Assembly (NCBI RefSeq): GCF_019649055.1
Contig: NW_026570242.1
Span: forward strand, 124,001 to 188,000
Reading direction: 5' to 3'
Source of the DNA: Paramacrobiotus metropolitanus
Lineage: Eukaryota > Tardigrada > Eutardigrada > Parachela > Macrobiotidae
Length of the DNA stretch: 64,000 nucleotides
The translations under genes were made by a program, and so were the position numbers. This document shows, in pieces, positions 23,281 to 31,763 of the stretch. Each line of letters begins with the position of its first letter. The first letter of the stretch is position 1. Under the pieces are notes generated by a model. It did not search any database. It had not been told where the DNA came from and worked only from the letters and a program-made list of their open reading frames with translations.

Positions 23281-23799
23281 TCATTTTATTTCTGTAATGC
23301 GTTTACATATCTGACGGATAAATGCACCGTCAACTATTTTTGTATGTATGTCAAAAAAAGAATTTACATACTGACAGACCATCTTGTCGTTGCTTGCTCG
23401 GTTATCGGTAAACAAATGCACAATATTGGTATAAGACTCGCCACTGACACGCCGAAGAATAAAAAACAAACAATACTGTCCACACACGGTAGAATATTCA
23501 GATTGAAATTGTTCGGATTGCTCTATTATCCGGTTTGACGAAATCAAATTAGCAAAGTCTTTTGAATACGAATCCAGTTTCCTCCCAAACGAATCGAACA
23601 CTTCCAAAAGGCCATGTTCTTCTTGATAGAAAGCAATCCAGTGCGATCCGTCTTGGTCCGCTGAATCAATGTTGACCACCGCCGCTCCAGGGTAGGGCCA
23701 AAGCTCACTAGGCACTTCGTTGCTGGCGTACACTCCACGTAGCACTGTTTTTGTAGCCGGATTCGACTGCAGTGCATTCAGAATCTGGTCGGTGTTCAT
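23281..23799 (-). CDS. PRO: Adenovirus-type cysteine protease (maturation protease)
   Basis: A 172-aa intronless frame with the adenain/Ulp1 catalytic set in order: His in GSHWIAF, Asp in VFDSFG, a Gln-containing segment and the nucleophile in CGQYCLFF. In Polintons and adenoviruses this protease cuts capsid precursors during assembly. Its ATG at 23799 overlaps the TGA of the upstream capsid gene (ATGA), so it is the last gene of the packed minus-strand block. All catalytic residues are visible. Confidence 0.93.
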   Translation of the reverse strand: MNTDQILNALQSNPATKTVLRGVYASNEVPSELWPYPGAAVVNIDSADQDGSHWIAFYQEEHGLLEVFDSFGRKLDSYSKDFANLISSNRIIEQSEQFQSEYSTVCGQYCLFFILRRVSGESYTNIVHLFTDNRASNDKMVCQYVNSFFDIHTKIVDGAFIRQICKRITEIK

Positions 23800-25133
23800 G
23801 TTGAAAAGTCCGCGATCAGCTGGCGATGCTGGTTTATTTCAATAATACTGTCGTACACCAACATGGCGACCATCATGACCGTTTTATCCAGAGGCTTCTC
23901 AAAGCTGACCGACACGCTTAAATTGCCCTGTTTCACCAAAGTGAGCGGTCCTCTTCCGGTATGTCCCGGTGTCAGGTCAAAGCCGAAGAATGTGTAGCCA
24001 TTATTATAAGCGGTCCGATTAAAATTGAGGCTGTTGTGCGGATGCGTTCGGTATCCACAAGTGTCCAACAAACCGTCATAGCACTCCAGTGACTGTGACC
24101 GCCCGAAATCGGCAGTGTAAGGCTTTGTGGGATAGCTCTGACCGTCCACCTCCACACTGATCTGAGTGATGTTGAAATGTTGAAAATTGAAGGGATTGGT
24201 TTTAAGGCTGCCGTGAAAATCATCGCTTTCCAGGAATCCGATAATCACTACTTTGGGAATCTGCCCGATTTGCAGGTTGCTCACCACGGTACTTTGGGTT
24301 TTTTGGGGAATATCCGACACCCGCATCACCACACGTTCAATGTGATACTTGACAGTCTTTTTCAGCATCTCCGCGGCCACAGCCGTCATAAAGTCTGGCG
24401 CCGGAATGTAGCGGCGGATCGATAAGCGCGCATTGCGTATGAACGGTTTGAACTGCTTGGTGGCATCGGTATCCCACACTCGCAAACAAAATTCTGGCCG
24501 GCTCATTACCAAGCGGATGTTGATGGGCACGCCGGTACATAGCGGTTTGCTTTGGTCAAACAGGTCCGCAAAGATTTTTCCAGAGAGTTGCACATAGTTG
24601 CCGCCAGCAAACAAGGCTTTGCGATTGACTTCGCCTTTGTTGTCTTTGTCGTCATTCATCTTAGATGCGGTGTCGGGGTAGAATGCGGCTGATGTTAACT
24701 GGCATTTTTGAGCATCCACCGAATAGCAGAGTGTCGAGTCCATGTACGCCCGATATGGGTAAAATGTCGCGGCATCCGAAATTAGTCGATTCGCCACGGT
24801 AAGGTGGCATGATGAAAACAGTGAGTGCATAAAATTGTTGACAGGGGCCACATTGTCATTGTTGGTCATCAAGGCCCAATCAGCAGCTCCTTTCTTTACC
24901 TTGATGCCAACCTCCAATTCGAGAATCATATCTGCCAGGCTAAGTAGGCCGGCTGTGCTGGGCGGAATGTAGAAATTGATATCGCCAGCCGAGCCATTGT
25001 CCGTAAGAATCGTTGTGGGGTTCAACTTTTCATGCTCGGTGCGCCACCGATCGGTTAGCGTGGCTGGTAACGCAAAGAGCTGATTCTCCAGCTGCATTGC
25101 CGGCTCGGAGTTTTCCATCATCAGCAGGGCCAT
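23796..25133 (-). CDS. MCP: Major capsid protein candidate (double jelly-roll)
   Basis: A 445-aa intronless frame from ATG at 25133, two bases after the stop of the small basic gene. It is strand-rich and resembles the Polinton/adintovirus hexon-like proteins often annotated as F54H12.2-like in invertebrate genomes. Visible landmarks are an N-terminal NQLFALPATLTDRW, a central LSGKIFADLFDQSKPL and PINIRL segment, and the late GYTFFGFDLTPGHTG motif. It sits between the penton/basic-protein genes and the protease, as in other Polintons. Expected role: trimeric capsomer of an icosahedral shell. The fold is inferred from family likeness. Confidence 0.82.
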   Translation of the reverse strand: MALLMMENSEPAMQLENQLFALPATLTDRWRTEHEKLNPTTILTDNGSAGDINFYIPPSTAGLLSLADMILELEVGIKVKKGAADWALMTNNDNVAPVNNFMHSLFSSCHLTVANRLISDAATFYPYRAYMDSTLCYSVDAQKCQLTSAAFYPDTASKMNDDKDNKGEVNRKALFAGGNYVQLSGKIFADLFDQSKPLCTGVPINIRLVMSRPEFCLRVWDTDATKQFKPFIRNARLSIRRYIPAPDFMTAVAAEMLKKTVKYHIERVVMRVSDIPQKTQSTVVSNLQIGQIPKVVIIGFLESDDFHGSLKTNPFNFQHFNITQISVEVDGQSYPTKPYTADFGRSQSLECYDGLLDTCGYRTHPHNSLNFNRTAYNNGYTFFGFDLTPGHTGRGPLTLVKQGNLSVSVSFEKPLDKTVMMVAMLVYDSIIEINQHRQLIADFST

Positions 25134-25135
25134 GG

Positions 25136-25534
25136 TTAAAAGTAATCCGGGATATTGGTCGGAGGAATGCGTTTAATGCGTTGTCGGTTGCGTACAACAC
25201 GGCGTTTCTTACGGATACCACTTCCCTCTTGGGGTGCTAAGCGTTTACTGATGCTCTCTTTAGCTCTATCAGCAACCTCTTTAATGGCCCCGGTAGCGGC
25301 TTCTTGCAAATGGGGCGTGGCAGCATCCAACGCAGCTTTGGCATGCGGGGCGGCTCGACGGATTATAGGCTTGGCGAATGATGATATTTTGGCGAACAAA
25401 CTCTTGAGAATCTGTGGGAGGCCGGAACCGTTCTGCAGTGTGCCGCGATACCGAATGAGGGCGCTTCCTCCAGTTTGGCTGACGAACACGTCGTCGTAGC
25501 GCCGAGGATCAGGCACGTATTGTACAAAAGGCAT
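25136..25534 (-). CDS. Small basic, amphipathic virion protein
   Basis: A 132-aa frame (ATG at 25534, two bases after the penton stop). The middle has GSGLPQILKSLFAKIS followed by Ala-rich amphipathic helices, and the C-terminus is strongly basic (IRKKRRVVRNRQRIKR). Polintons and adintoviruses usually have such a gene here, compared with adenoviral core/pX or membrane-active capsid proteins. Likely roles are genome condensation or membrane interaction. The family assignment is by size, composition and position. Confidence 0.65.
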   Translation of the reverse strand: MPFVQYVPDPRRYDDVFVSQTGGSALIRYRGTLQNGSGLPQILKSLFAKISSFAKPIIRRAAPHAKAALDAATPHLQEAATGAIKEVADRAKESISKRLAPQEGSGIRKKRRVVRNRQRIKRIPPTNIPDYF

Positions 25535-25536
25535 TT

Positions 25537-26481
25537 TCAATATAACCGCTGCGGGCGGAAGTGCAGCTTGACAAGTGATTTCCCGGTCTGGAACTTGGCT
25601 TCGTCTCCGAGATCGTTGGCAATAATGAGTTTAATGGTTTCGAAATGCTGCCGAAGAACAGGAACATAATGAGGAATGTCGAAACGTGCTTCCACAGTCT
25701 GATTCACTTCGCCTCTAATAGGTACGGCACGCAGAAATTGCGCCGCCGTGTCTCCAATCAAACTATAGTCAGCCACATCGCTGTAAACGAATAGGCTCTG
25801 GTTTCCCAGCAAAGTGTTGACAGGCCGGTCGGAGATGAACGTCGTTACTTGTGGTGGTGGAGCTTTGTCCCAGAATGCCAAGTATTTCGCTCTTGCTTGA
25901 CCCTGGGAGGTGTCAATAGTTTCAGCAGCAAGATTGGGTTCGAATGTGCTCTGATCGAAACCCAGAATCTTTTGCAGCGTTAAGGATTCAGGTGGAAAGT
26001 ATATGGATACCCGGTCATTTCCGATGCTCAGCTTGACCTTGTGATTGGTTGGAGTAAAAAACTGCACTTCGAACATTTTGTTGTTGGGCAGTGCACTCTT
26101 GTCCTCTGTCACTCTTCCATCCAGCAAGTAAGATTTAACGACAGGAGCCAAAGAATTAATGGTTTGCAGAAGCAACTCCGCGTTCTTGTAATTACCCGGT
26201 GGCACAACAATGCTTTTTTGGACACTGACATATCTTGGAGTTCCAATAAATTCGCCATCTTTTTTCACGTAAAATTCTTGCACAACATCCAGCTGGATTT
26301 TTTGTTCAACGGGCAAAGTATAAAAAGAATTGAGATACTGCAGCTCCACCAGTGCCATTTCCCATTTCCCTTTCAATGTGATTGGATGTTTTAGCTTGGT
26401 AGTCCAATTAGAGGGCGTGTTAGCAGGATCGGTAGCCACATCACTGGGCAGCGTCAGGTAGAATGGCGCACCTTCAAACAT
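25537..26481 (-). CDS. Minor capsid (penton-like) protein
   Basis: A 314-aa intronless frame from ATG at 26481. It begins with FYLTLPSDVA and a TKLKHPITLKGKWEMALVE segment, and later has ISDRPVNTLLGN, YSDVADYSLIGDT and FLRAVPI. This order is characteristic of the Polinton minor capsid/penton family with a single jelly-roll fold. The ATG lies 28 bases inside the end of the integrase frame, so the two genes overlap. Expected position in the virion: vertex capsomers. Confidence 0.85.
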   Translation of the reverse strand: MFEGAPFYLTLPSDVATDPANTPSNWTTKLKHPITLKGKWEMALVELQYLNSFYTLPVEQKIQLDVVQEFYVKKDGEFIGTPRYVSVQKSIVVPPGNYKNAELLLQTINSLAPVVKSYLLDGRVTEDKSALPNNKMFEVQFFTPTNHKVKLSIGNDRVSIYFPPESLTLQKILGFDQSTFEPNLAAETIDTSQGQARAKYLAFWDKAPPPQVTTFISDRPVNTLLGNQSLFVYSDVADYSLIGDTAAQFLRAVPIRGEVNQTVEARFDIPHYVPVLRQHFETIKLIIANDLGDEAKFQTGKSLVKLHFRPQRLY

Positions 26482-27506
26482 TTTTCATCAATCCACTGAT
26501 CGTGTTCCGGTCCGTAACCTAACCAACGCACTAGAACTTTCTTTCCACGGCGTTTGACAATGAAATCCACAGTATGATCTTTCTCAGGAACGTTGCGGAC
26601 CAGCGATAACTCGGGTTCGTAAAACTTTCCGTCAATGGTGTTGTCTTGATAGTCTTTCAAAAGGTAGACCGGAACTGGGTGCGGAATAACTTGCTTGATA
26701 AAAAATATCTCCTCCTTAAATCGGTACGTGTATCCCTTTTCCACTTTGCCTTTCCGGATGGAAATACGAACTGCGTCATCAACTTTGTACCGTGGTTTTT
26801 TCACTTTCACAGCCGGGTACATCTTGTTGTACACCAGCAGCGAATTTTCCTGCTTGACATCGATGGGCCGCATTCCATGAGCGCTGTGCACCGAGTGATT
26901 GTACGAATGCACAAAATCTGATAATTTGTCAATGTACCGGGTGCTAACGCGGTAGCGAAATAGCCGGAAAATCCGCGATTTAATCGTTCGAATCACTCGT
27001 TCGGCCATGGCACATTTCACATCCTCGTTTTGTGAAGTAAAGAATTGCACGTCGTGTTCTTTGAGATACGCCCGTACAGTTGCGTTTAACACTTCGGTAC
27101 CCTTGTCGTATTGTAGCTTTTCTGGTCGACCCAATTCTTCAAAGGATTTTTGGAGAGCGTCACGTGTTTCTTTGCCGGTCTTCGTCTTCAAGGCTTGGAC
27201 GCTCAGCATTTTGGAGAAACAGTCAATAACAAACAACAGATATTTGATGCCATCATTTTCCTTGAAGTATTTGGACAAATCGGCTAAATCAGCTTGGTAC
27301 TGCTGCTGCAGATTGGTAACTACCACTGGATTGCGTGGAAATCGTTTCCGGCTTTCTTTGGTGACAGTGTATGCATCGATCTCTTGCAGCATCTCCTCGG
27401 CTTTCCGTTTGTTCGCTCTGGTCTTTAGTGTTCTTCGAAAGCGTTCGACGCCGCCAAAACTTCCGGGATGACGGGGGTCTAGGTATCTCTTCATCAGGCG
27501 ATCCAT
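26454..27506 (-). CDS. INT: Retroviral-type integrase with C-terminal chromodomain
   Basis: A 350-aa frame starting at ATG 27506 (the frame is open upstream to 27527 without ATG). The catalytic core has Asp in FVIDCFSKM, Asp in LQYDKGTEV and Glu in AMAERVIRTIKSR, the D,D-35-E set. An SH3-like segment follows, then a chromodomain-like end (FIVKRRGKKVLVRWLGYG and QWIDEKCL). It joins element ends to host DNA and is responsible for the 6-bp duplication seen at the borders. The chromodomain may target modified chromatin, although this copy landed in an exon. Confidence 0.95.
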   Translation of the reverse strand: MDRLMKRYLDPRHPGSFGGVERFRRTLKTRANKRKAEEMLQEIDAYTVTKESRKRFPRNPVVVTNLQQQYQADLADLSKYFKENDGIKYLLFVIDCFSKMLSVQALKTKTGKETRDALQKSFEELGRPEKLQYDKGTEVLNATVRAYLKEHDVQFFTSQNEDVKCAMAERVIRTIKSRIFRLFRYRVSTRYIDKLSDFVHSYNHSVHSAHGMRPIDVKQENSLLVYNKMYPAVKVKKPRYKVDDAVRISIRKGKVEKGYTYRFKEEIFFIKQVIPHPVPVYLLKDYQDNTIDGKFYEPELSLVRNVPEKDHTVDFIVKRRGKKVLVRWLGYGPEHDQWIDEKCLKVRHST

Positions 27507-27581
27507 CGTTGCAACAATTAGAAACACAGTTGATCTTGAAAAATCGGCACAACCGAATAACTGACGGCAAAAATCCAGACA

Positions 27582-27980
27582 TTACGACAGCGTTATCCAG
27601 TTAACTTTGCGCTTCATGCCTCCTTGCTGTTTACGCGAACGCAAGCGCGGAATGGGTACTGGTTCATCGGGTTTTTCCTTGGGTCGGCTAGGTCGAGGTT
27701 TTTTCGGTAGAAGTGGAGGCACTGGCGGTTCGTATTTGGGTGGTTCAACAGGATTTTCATCGGGCATCGCTTTTTGTTTTAGAGCAAGGAAGCGTTCCAG
27801 TATACAAGATAGTTGACTGGCTTTTTCGTATTCGCTTATATCTTTTCGCTGAAGGGTTTCGGCCACTAATTTGTCCAATGAGACAACGGCTTTGGCTTCC
27901 GGAGGCTCGCGGTTGACTTGAATCTTTTCATGGAGTCGCTCCTCCATGACGCGGCGGGGAACAATAAAGTATTCATCCAT
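27582..27980 (-). CDS. Proline-rich protein of unknown function (Polinton virion block)
   Basis: A 132-aa frame with a charged helical N-terminal half (SEYEKASQLSCILERF) and a Pro/Lys-rich second half (PPVPPLLPKKPRPSRPK), ending in a basic tail. Its ATG overlaps the end of the 108-aa gene upstream by eight bases, and 75 bases separate its stop from the integrase ATG. A small gene of this kind often lies between the ATPase and integrase genes in invertebrate Polintons. No function can be read from it. Confidence 0.65.
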   Translation of the reverse strand: MDEYFIVPRRVMEERLHEKIQVNREPPEAKAVVSLDKLVAETLQRKDISEYEKASQLSCILERFLALKQKAMPDENPVEPPKYEPPVPPLLPKKPRPSRPKEKPDEPVPIPRLRSRKQQGGMKRKVNWITLS

Positions 27981-28299
27981 TACTAATTAACGAGGTCAGT
28001 ACACCGGCAATAACAGGTAGAATGGCACCCAAGAAACCGCCTTGCTGCAAAATCCGCTTTTTGGCTTTCATTGGATACCGTCGCAGCGCTAACAGCTTTA
28101 ATGCTTTGCGGTGACGTTTGCACTTGTCAAGATCGGCGGGCGGGAGGCTGACGGTATTTTTGATGATGTTGACGGCAATTTCCTCCAAGGCTTTAAGCTG
28201 CGGTTTGTTGACAAATCCCATCAAGACGCGGCGCTGTTTCGGCTTCAGGCCTTTCAAGGTGATTAGAAATGGGGCAAGGGCTTTCACGCGTTCCGACAT
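27973..28299 (-). CDS. Small basic protein with hydrophobic C-terminus
   Basis: A 108-aa frame; basic for most of its length (KCKRHRKALKLLALRRY), then a Gly/hydrophobic tail (QQGGFLGAILPVIAGVL) able to span or enter a membrane. The QQGGF motif before the hydrophobic end is a recurrent feature of a small Polinton/adintovirus virion protein. It overlaps the ATPase end by 16 bases and the next gene by eight. A capsid-internal or membrane-active role is inferred. Confidence 0.68.
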   Translation of the reverse strand: MSERVKALAPFLITLKGLKPKQRRVLMGFVNKPQLKALEEIAVNIIKNTVSLPPADLDKCKRHRKALKLLALRRYPMKAKKRILQQGGFLGAILPVIAGVLTSLISNG

Positions 28300-28964
28300 G
28301 GTTTCGGCATATCATTGGAATTGGCTTTCACAAATATCCGCATAGACTGTGTCGGAAGTGAGTGTGATCTTACCCTTAAATACTCTGGGCACATCGAGCG
28401 CATATCAATAATGAGCGGTTCATACGGCTCCGATGTAACTTTGCGGTACGCCTCAGTCAGCTGATTGAGTCCGGTTTGGCGCGCGAGCAATTTAATCTGA
28501 TTTATATCACGCACGTTCTTGAATAAAACGAGATACTGGGAATTGAGCGTGATGTTTCTCATTGACTTTCCCTGCTTATAAAGGTTTTGCAACAGCAACA
28601 CAACCGAAACGTTTTTATGATGGATGCCACGCGTGAACAAGTTTGAACAGCGTACATCTGTACAAATATCACTAGCCAGGTCGTCGATAATCAACAACGT
28701 GTGCAGATTAGGGTCAAAAAAATTTGGTGTTTCAAAGACGGTCTCAATGCCTTTGATGAAATCAACGGAATCCTGCACTTCATCAAATGATTTTTGCCAT
28801 TCACCATAACAGTACACTACTCGATCAGGAGGCGGACAAATCATCTGCGCGCGGTTTTTAATTAAAGACAACACAAACTGCGTTTTACCCGACATTGTGG
28901 GCCCACAAACACACATGCCAAAGGGCGCCTGAAAGCGCGGGTGTTCTTTTAAAACACTATACAT
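28284..28964 (-). CDS. ATP: FtsK/HerA-type (A32-like) genome-packaging ATPase
   Basis: A 226-aa intronless frame with Walker A GPTMSGKT at ~aa 21-28, Walker B LLIIDDL at ~aa 90, and a later sensor-like LLLQNL segment. It is the motor that translocates DNA into capsids in Polintons and related viruses. It is the first gene of the packed minus-strand block (ATPase, two small proteins, integrase, penton, basic protein, capsid, protease). All motifs are intact. Confidence 0.94.
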   Translation of the reverse strand: MYSVLKEHPRFQAPFGMCVCGPTMSGKTQFVLSLIKNRAQMICPPPDRVVYCYGEWQKSFDEVQDSVDFIKGIETVFETPNFFDPNLHTLLIIDDLASDICTDVRCSNLFTRGIHHKNVSVVLLLQNLYKQGKSMRNITLNSQYLVLFKNVRDINQIKLLARQTGLNQLTEAYRKVTSEPYEPLIIDMRSMCPEYLRVRSHSLPTQSMRIFVKANSNDMPKPCRNA

Positions 28965-29001
28965 GATGACTCTGATGAACTGAAAAGAGAACCAATGTGC
29001 T

Positions 29002-29625
29002 TTAATACAAACAACACAAACTTTTACACTCAGGCTGCCGGGAACGGTGGACCTCCTCCGGATCGTCGCCCTTTTCCCAGTTGTCCACTACCAGTCCGCA
29101 ATACACGCACTCGGCCGTGTTCCCCCAATTATACTGGAATCCAGCTGCAGCTAGTCGCACTGGATGGACGATCTCGGATTTCCAGCTGTCTGGATAGGAT
29201 GCCAAGCGCTCCTTGGTCGTTTTCATGTCTTTGGGAGGTTGTAGAGCGTCTTCTTCGCAGCAGAAACAAATAAAGCCGTTGCTCGGTCCTTGCCGGTCCC
29301 ACAAATCTTTGACACGGTAACTGGTAGCGTTGGCTCTCTTTTCAAGGTCGCGTATCTCTTCAATGGCTTCCAGACCAAGACGACTGACAACCACTGGGCA
29401 ATGAGGGCGGTAGCGGGCATGGTGAACATCAACCTGTTCGTACGGCAGCAAATCCCTCAATCCCAGTCCGCAGTGGTAGCAGTGAATAAGGTTGGACCAG
29501 GTGTAGGAAAATCCGGCCGCCGCCATGTCTTCCTTGGTCTGCGTAGTAAATAGCCAGTTCTTGACATGGTTAAAGCTGTTTAGACGGGCAAGGTAGTGAG
29601 CCATCCGAGGATTATAAGGAGCCAT
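29002..29625 (-). CDS. IAP-like protein with two BIR domains (Polinton cargo)
   Basis: A 207-aa intronless frame with two BIR zinc folds. The first (~aa 13-80) starts RLNSFNHVKNW and has CYHCG, then His and Cys; the second (~aa 138-203) starts ERLASYPDSW and has CVYCG, then His and Cys, with the usual 'AAAGF' turn in both. There is no RING domain, so self-ubiquitination is not expected. BIR proteins bind caspases or their antagonists, and viral ones block host cell death. A second single-BIR gene lies directly upstream on the same strand. Role as a death inhibitor is inferred from the family. Confidence 0.88.
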   Translation of the reverse strand: MAPYNPRMAHYLARLNSFNHVKNWLFTTQTKEDMAAAGFSYTWSNLIHCYHCGLGLRDLLPYEQVDVHHARYRPHCPVVVSRLGLEAIEEIRDLEKRANATSYRVKDLWDRQGPSNGFICFCCEEDALQPPKDMKTTKERLASYPDSWKSEIVHPVRLAAAGFQYNWGNTAECVYCGLVVDNWEKGDDPEEVHRSRQPECKSLCCLY

Positions 29626-29693
29626 TTGTACTGTAAAACAAAGTTCATCAAAGCACTGCCGTTGGGATAAACATAATCAAAACGCACATTCAG

Positions 29694-30005
29694 TTAGTAC
29701 TCCTGCCAATACTGATTTAGATCCCGAAGCTTTGCCGCGTAAGCCGGTCGCAGGGCTAGCAAGTACCGACAGTCCGGATTGTATGTCGCGTGCTCCTTCC
29801 AGAAATCGTCGCCCCAGTCGGCGGACGCCAGACGGTGACCGCAACAGAAACACTTGACGCAGAAACAACCCTGGTCGGGCACGTAGATGTAACCGGCTTC
29901 GGCCAACCGACGGGGAATACGGACGTGAGAATTAAACTTTTCAACTGGATATGTCAGAAGACGGCTTTCGACTGTGCTATAGGAACATGTACCGTAAGAC
30001 TCCAT
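29694..30005 (-). CDS. Single BIR-domain protein (Polinton cargo)
   Basis: A 103-aa frame from ATG 30005 (an in-frame GTG lies further up at 30041). The BIR fold runs from ESRLLTYPVE through RLAEAGYIYV, CFCCGHRL, DWGDDFWKEH and NPDCRYL, with the three Cys and the His that bind zinc. It is separated from the two-BIR gene by its own stop and 68 bases, so the two are tandem genes, not exons of one. Sequence divergence between them argues against a very recent duplication. Probable inhibitor of apoptosis, with no RING. Confidence 0.85.
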   Translation of the reverse strand: MESYGTCSYSTVESRLLTYPVEKFNSHVRIPRRLAEAGYIYVPDQGCFCVKCFCCGHRLASADWGDDFWKEHATYNPDCRYLLALRPAYAAKLRDLNQYWQEY

Positions 30006-30117
30006 TGCAAAAAAAACCTGAATACGAAAATGAAGATTCACTGTGCCCGGCTTAATGACTTTATATCATCTCTGTGCCACGCATTTTAACTTTTTTGCAC
30101 ACGTTACTCCTGTGAAA

Positions 30118-30449
30118 ATGTTCTTTTCCATACATTTAAGCCAACCCCCACAGCTCACTCATGTTCAATCGTGTTTACAAAAATTTTCGGCGATGGCAAA
30201 CCTCCAAGCCATGATGCCGGACATGAATCGCCGTGAAAAGCGGCTGGAGAAAATTGTTGTCGCCGTTTTCTACTTTTTATTGTTTGCGATGTTTACGTTT
30301 TTCGTAATTTTGGATGCATTTGGAAAAGTGCTCCAGACAGACCACTGGAACCAGACTGTTCGCAATATAACCGCGGTAAGCTGAAACCCGTTAATTGTTT
30401 TAAGAGAAACTACCGACTGTGCGTTTTGCAGCATAACGGCTGGACGTGA
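30118..30449 (+). CDS. Small single-pass membrane protein, two exons
   Basis: Exons 30118-30375 and 30432-30449 join in phase 0 (91 aa from ATG 30118; an alternative ATG at 30193 gives 66 aa). A charged segment (MNRREKRLEK) precedes one long hydrophobic helix (VAVFYFLLFAMFTFFVILDAF), and two N-glycosylation-like sites (NQT, NIT) follow near the C-terminus. It is divergent from the single-BIR gene, 112 bases away. No family recognised. The last exon is only six codons and rests on one acceptor (TTTTGCAG). Confidence 0.5.
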
Positions 30450-30528
30450 AAGTCGACACCACTCCGGAAGCAACTGATTTGTAGTTTAAGTTCATCAGCT
30501 GTTTGTGAATGCTTGTACTTGGAAAATA

Positions 30529-30551
30529 CCCGAGGGGGTCCCCGAGGGGGT
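30529..30551 (-). repeat. Paired CCCCCTCGG motif (minus orientation)
   Basis: On the minus strand the stretch reads CCCCCTCGG-GGA-CCCCCTCGG, identical in layout to the plus-strand pair in the PolB intron at 18068-18091. It lies just downstream of the stop of the 337-aa minus-strand gene. Confidence 0.8.
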
Positions 30552-30595
30552 CGGCTGGTTAAAAATAAAATGAGCGGCACACTGTCATGATTTAT

Positions 30596-31763
30596 TCACA
30601 TGTCAACTTTATGTAAAAATCGCTTCAATACTGTCGTTCGTAGATCACATAACTGTTGCAAATTGTAATCTCTCAAGAAACTGGAATACTTGAACAAAAT
30701 GCCATAGTAACAACCATTAGGCAGTTGTTTAAGAAGCTGTTCCTTCACACGGAGTTGTAGATCCTGCTTCAAAAAATCCGGCAGAAATAGCTGGATTTCG
30801 CAATTCAGTTCGACCATGTACTGGTCCCAGAACCACATCGGCAATTCTGCAAAACCACCGAGATAGAGATAATCAATAAATAAAATGGTACATGACTCAC
30901 CCGCCGAGCCGCGGTTCATGACCGACACAAAGCTGCTCAGTAGTATAAGAAGCTTGTCGGGAGTCGCAAACCGAAAGTTCTTGAAGACTTCCATGCGGAT
31001 AGTGCGAAAGCAGGTGGCAGCGATCTCGATGCGGAATGTAACTTCTTTCTTTCCGGAGAGTTGTTTTCTGAAGCCCCCGCGCAAAGGTTTTCCGAGGACG
31101 TCCCACTGAAAGTCTGAAGATGGGCGCTTCTCCTGAACGGGATTCGGTGATGGATTTCGCGAATCGAATTTGCTCTTGTAGGACAGCATGTACTCCAAAA
31201 ACGCTACGAATTGATCGCTGGTGATCTCCACGTTATCTCTGGGCGTTTCCAGGCGTACAGTGTGCGCTTCGTTTCGGTTGTCTCTCAGGATATGCAGCAG
31301 CGTGGTCTTCCCAAACAGCATAGTACCCGCAACACCCACTCCCTCTACAAATCAGTGAACTAGAGTAGTAATAAATCTACTGTGACGAGAAAACTTGACA
31401 AATCGAGCTGTCTTTAGGGTACCAAGCAAAATGTGTTTACGTACCGTCAGCAACAGGTGCTTCATTTGAAGTTGGTCCCAATATGGCAAACAACTGATCC
31501 CATTGCATTCCGCTACCGACTTCGTCAGCTACTGCGGCAAACCCGGTCTGCAACACTTCCACAATTGCTGGCATATCGCTCGTACTTGGAGAATCCTCAG
31601 CATTTTCAGCCAGCTCCGCAAACATCTGCTGCATATCAAATGCATATTGCTGATCAGCGTCCACAGGATTGTTACCAAGTTCAGGCTGTTGTACGCTAAT
31701 AACACTGTCGAAGTCGAAATCAAAAAAATTAGGAATTTCAAAGTCATCCATCGTTCCGGTCAT
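30596..31763 (-). CDS. Unrecognised three-exon protein with a P-loop-like motif
   Basis: Exons 31445-31763, 30901-31344 and 30596-30846 join in frame (337 aa). Exon 1 is acidic (MDDFEIPNFFDFDFD; start may be the second ATG at 31751). Exon 2 starts with a G-x4-G-K-T motif (GTMLFGKTTLLHIL), which fits a Walker A loop. A 54-base intron at 30847-30900 (GTGAGT...TTTTGCAG) has a length divisible by three and no stop, so it could be retained. I splice it out on its consensus ends. The C-terminal part is rich in Leu and aromatic residues, with no clear domain. An NTPase is possible but unproven because no Walker B remains after splicing. It lies downstream of a noncoding stretch near the right end. 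Confidence 0.55.

Noticed and set aside
29002-30005. The two BIR frames as exons of a single gene
   Set aside because: Each has its own ATG and stop, and no donor/acceptor pair joins them in frame without losing a zinc ligand.
30847-30900. Walker B-like ILFID segment in the P-loop-like gene
   Set aside because: It lies in a stretch with strong intron ends (GTGAGT, TTTTGCAG), so I did not use it as evidence for an NTPase.
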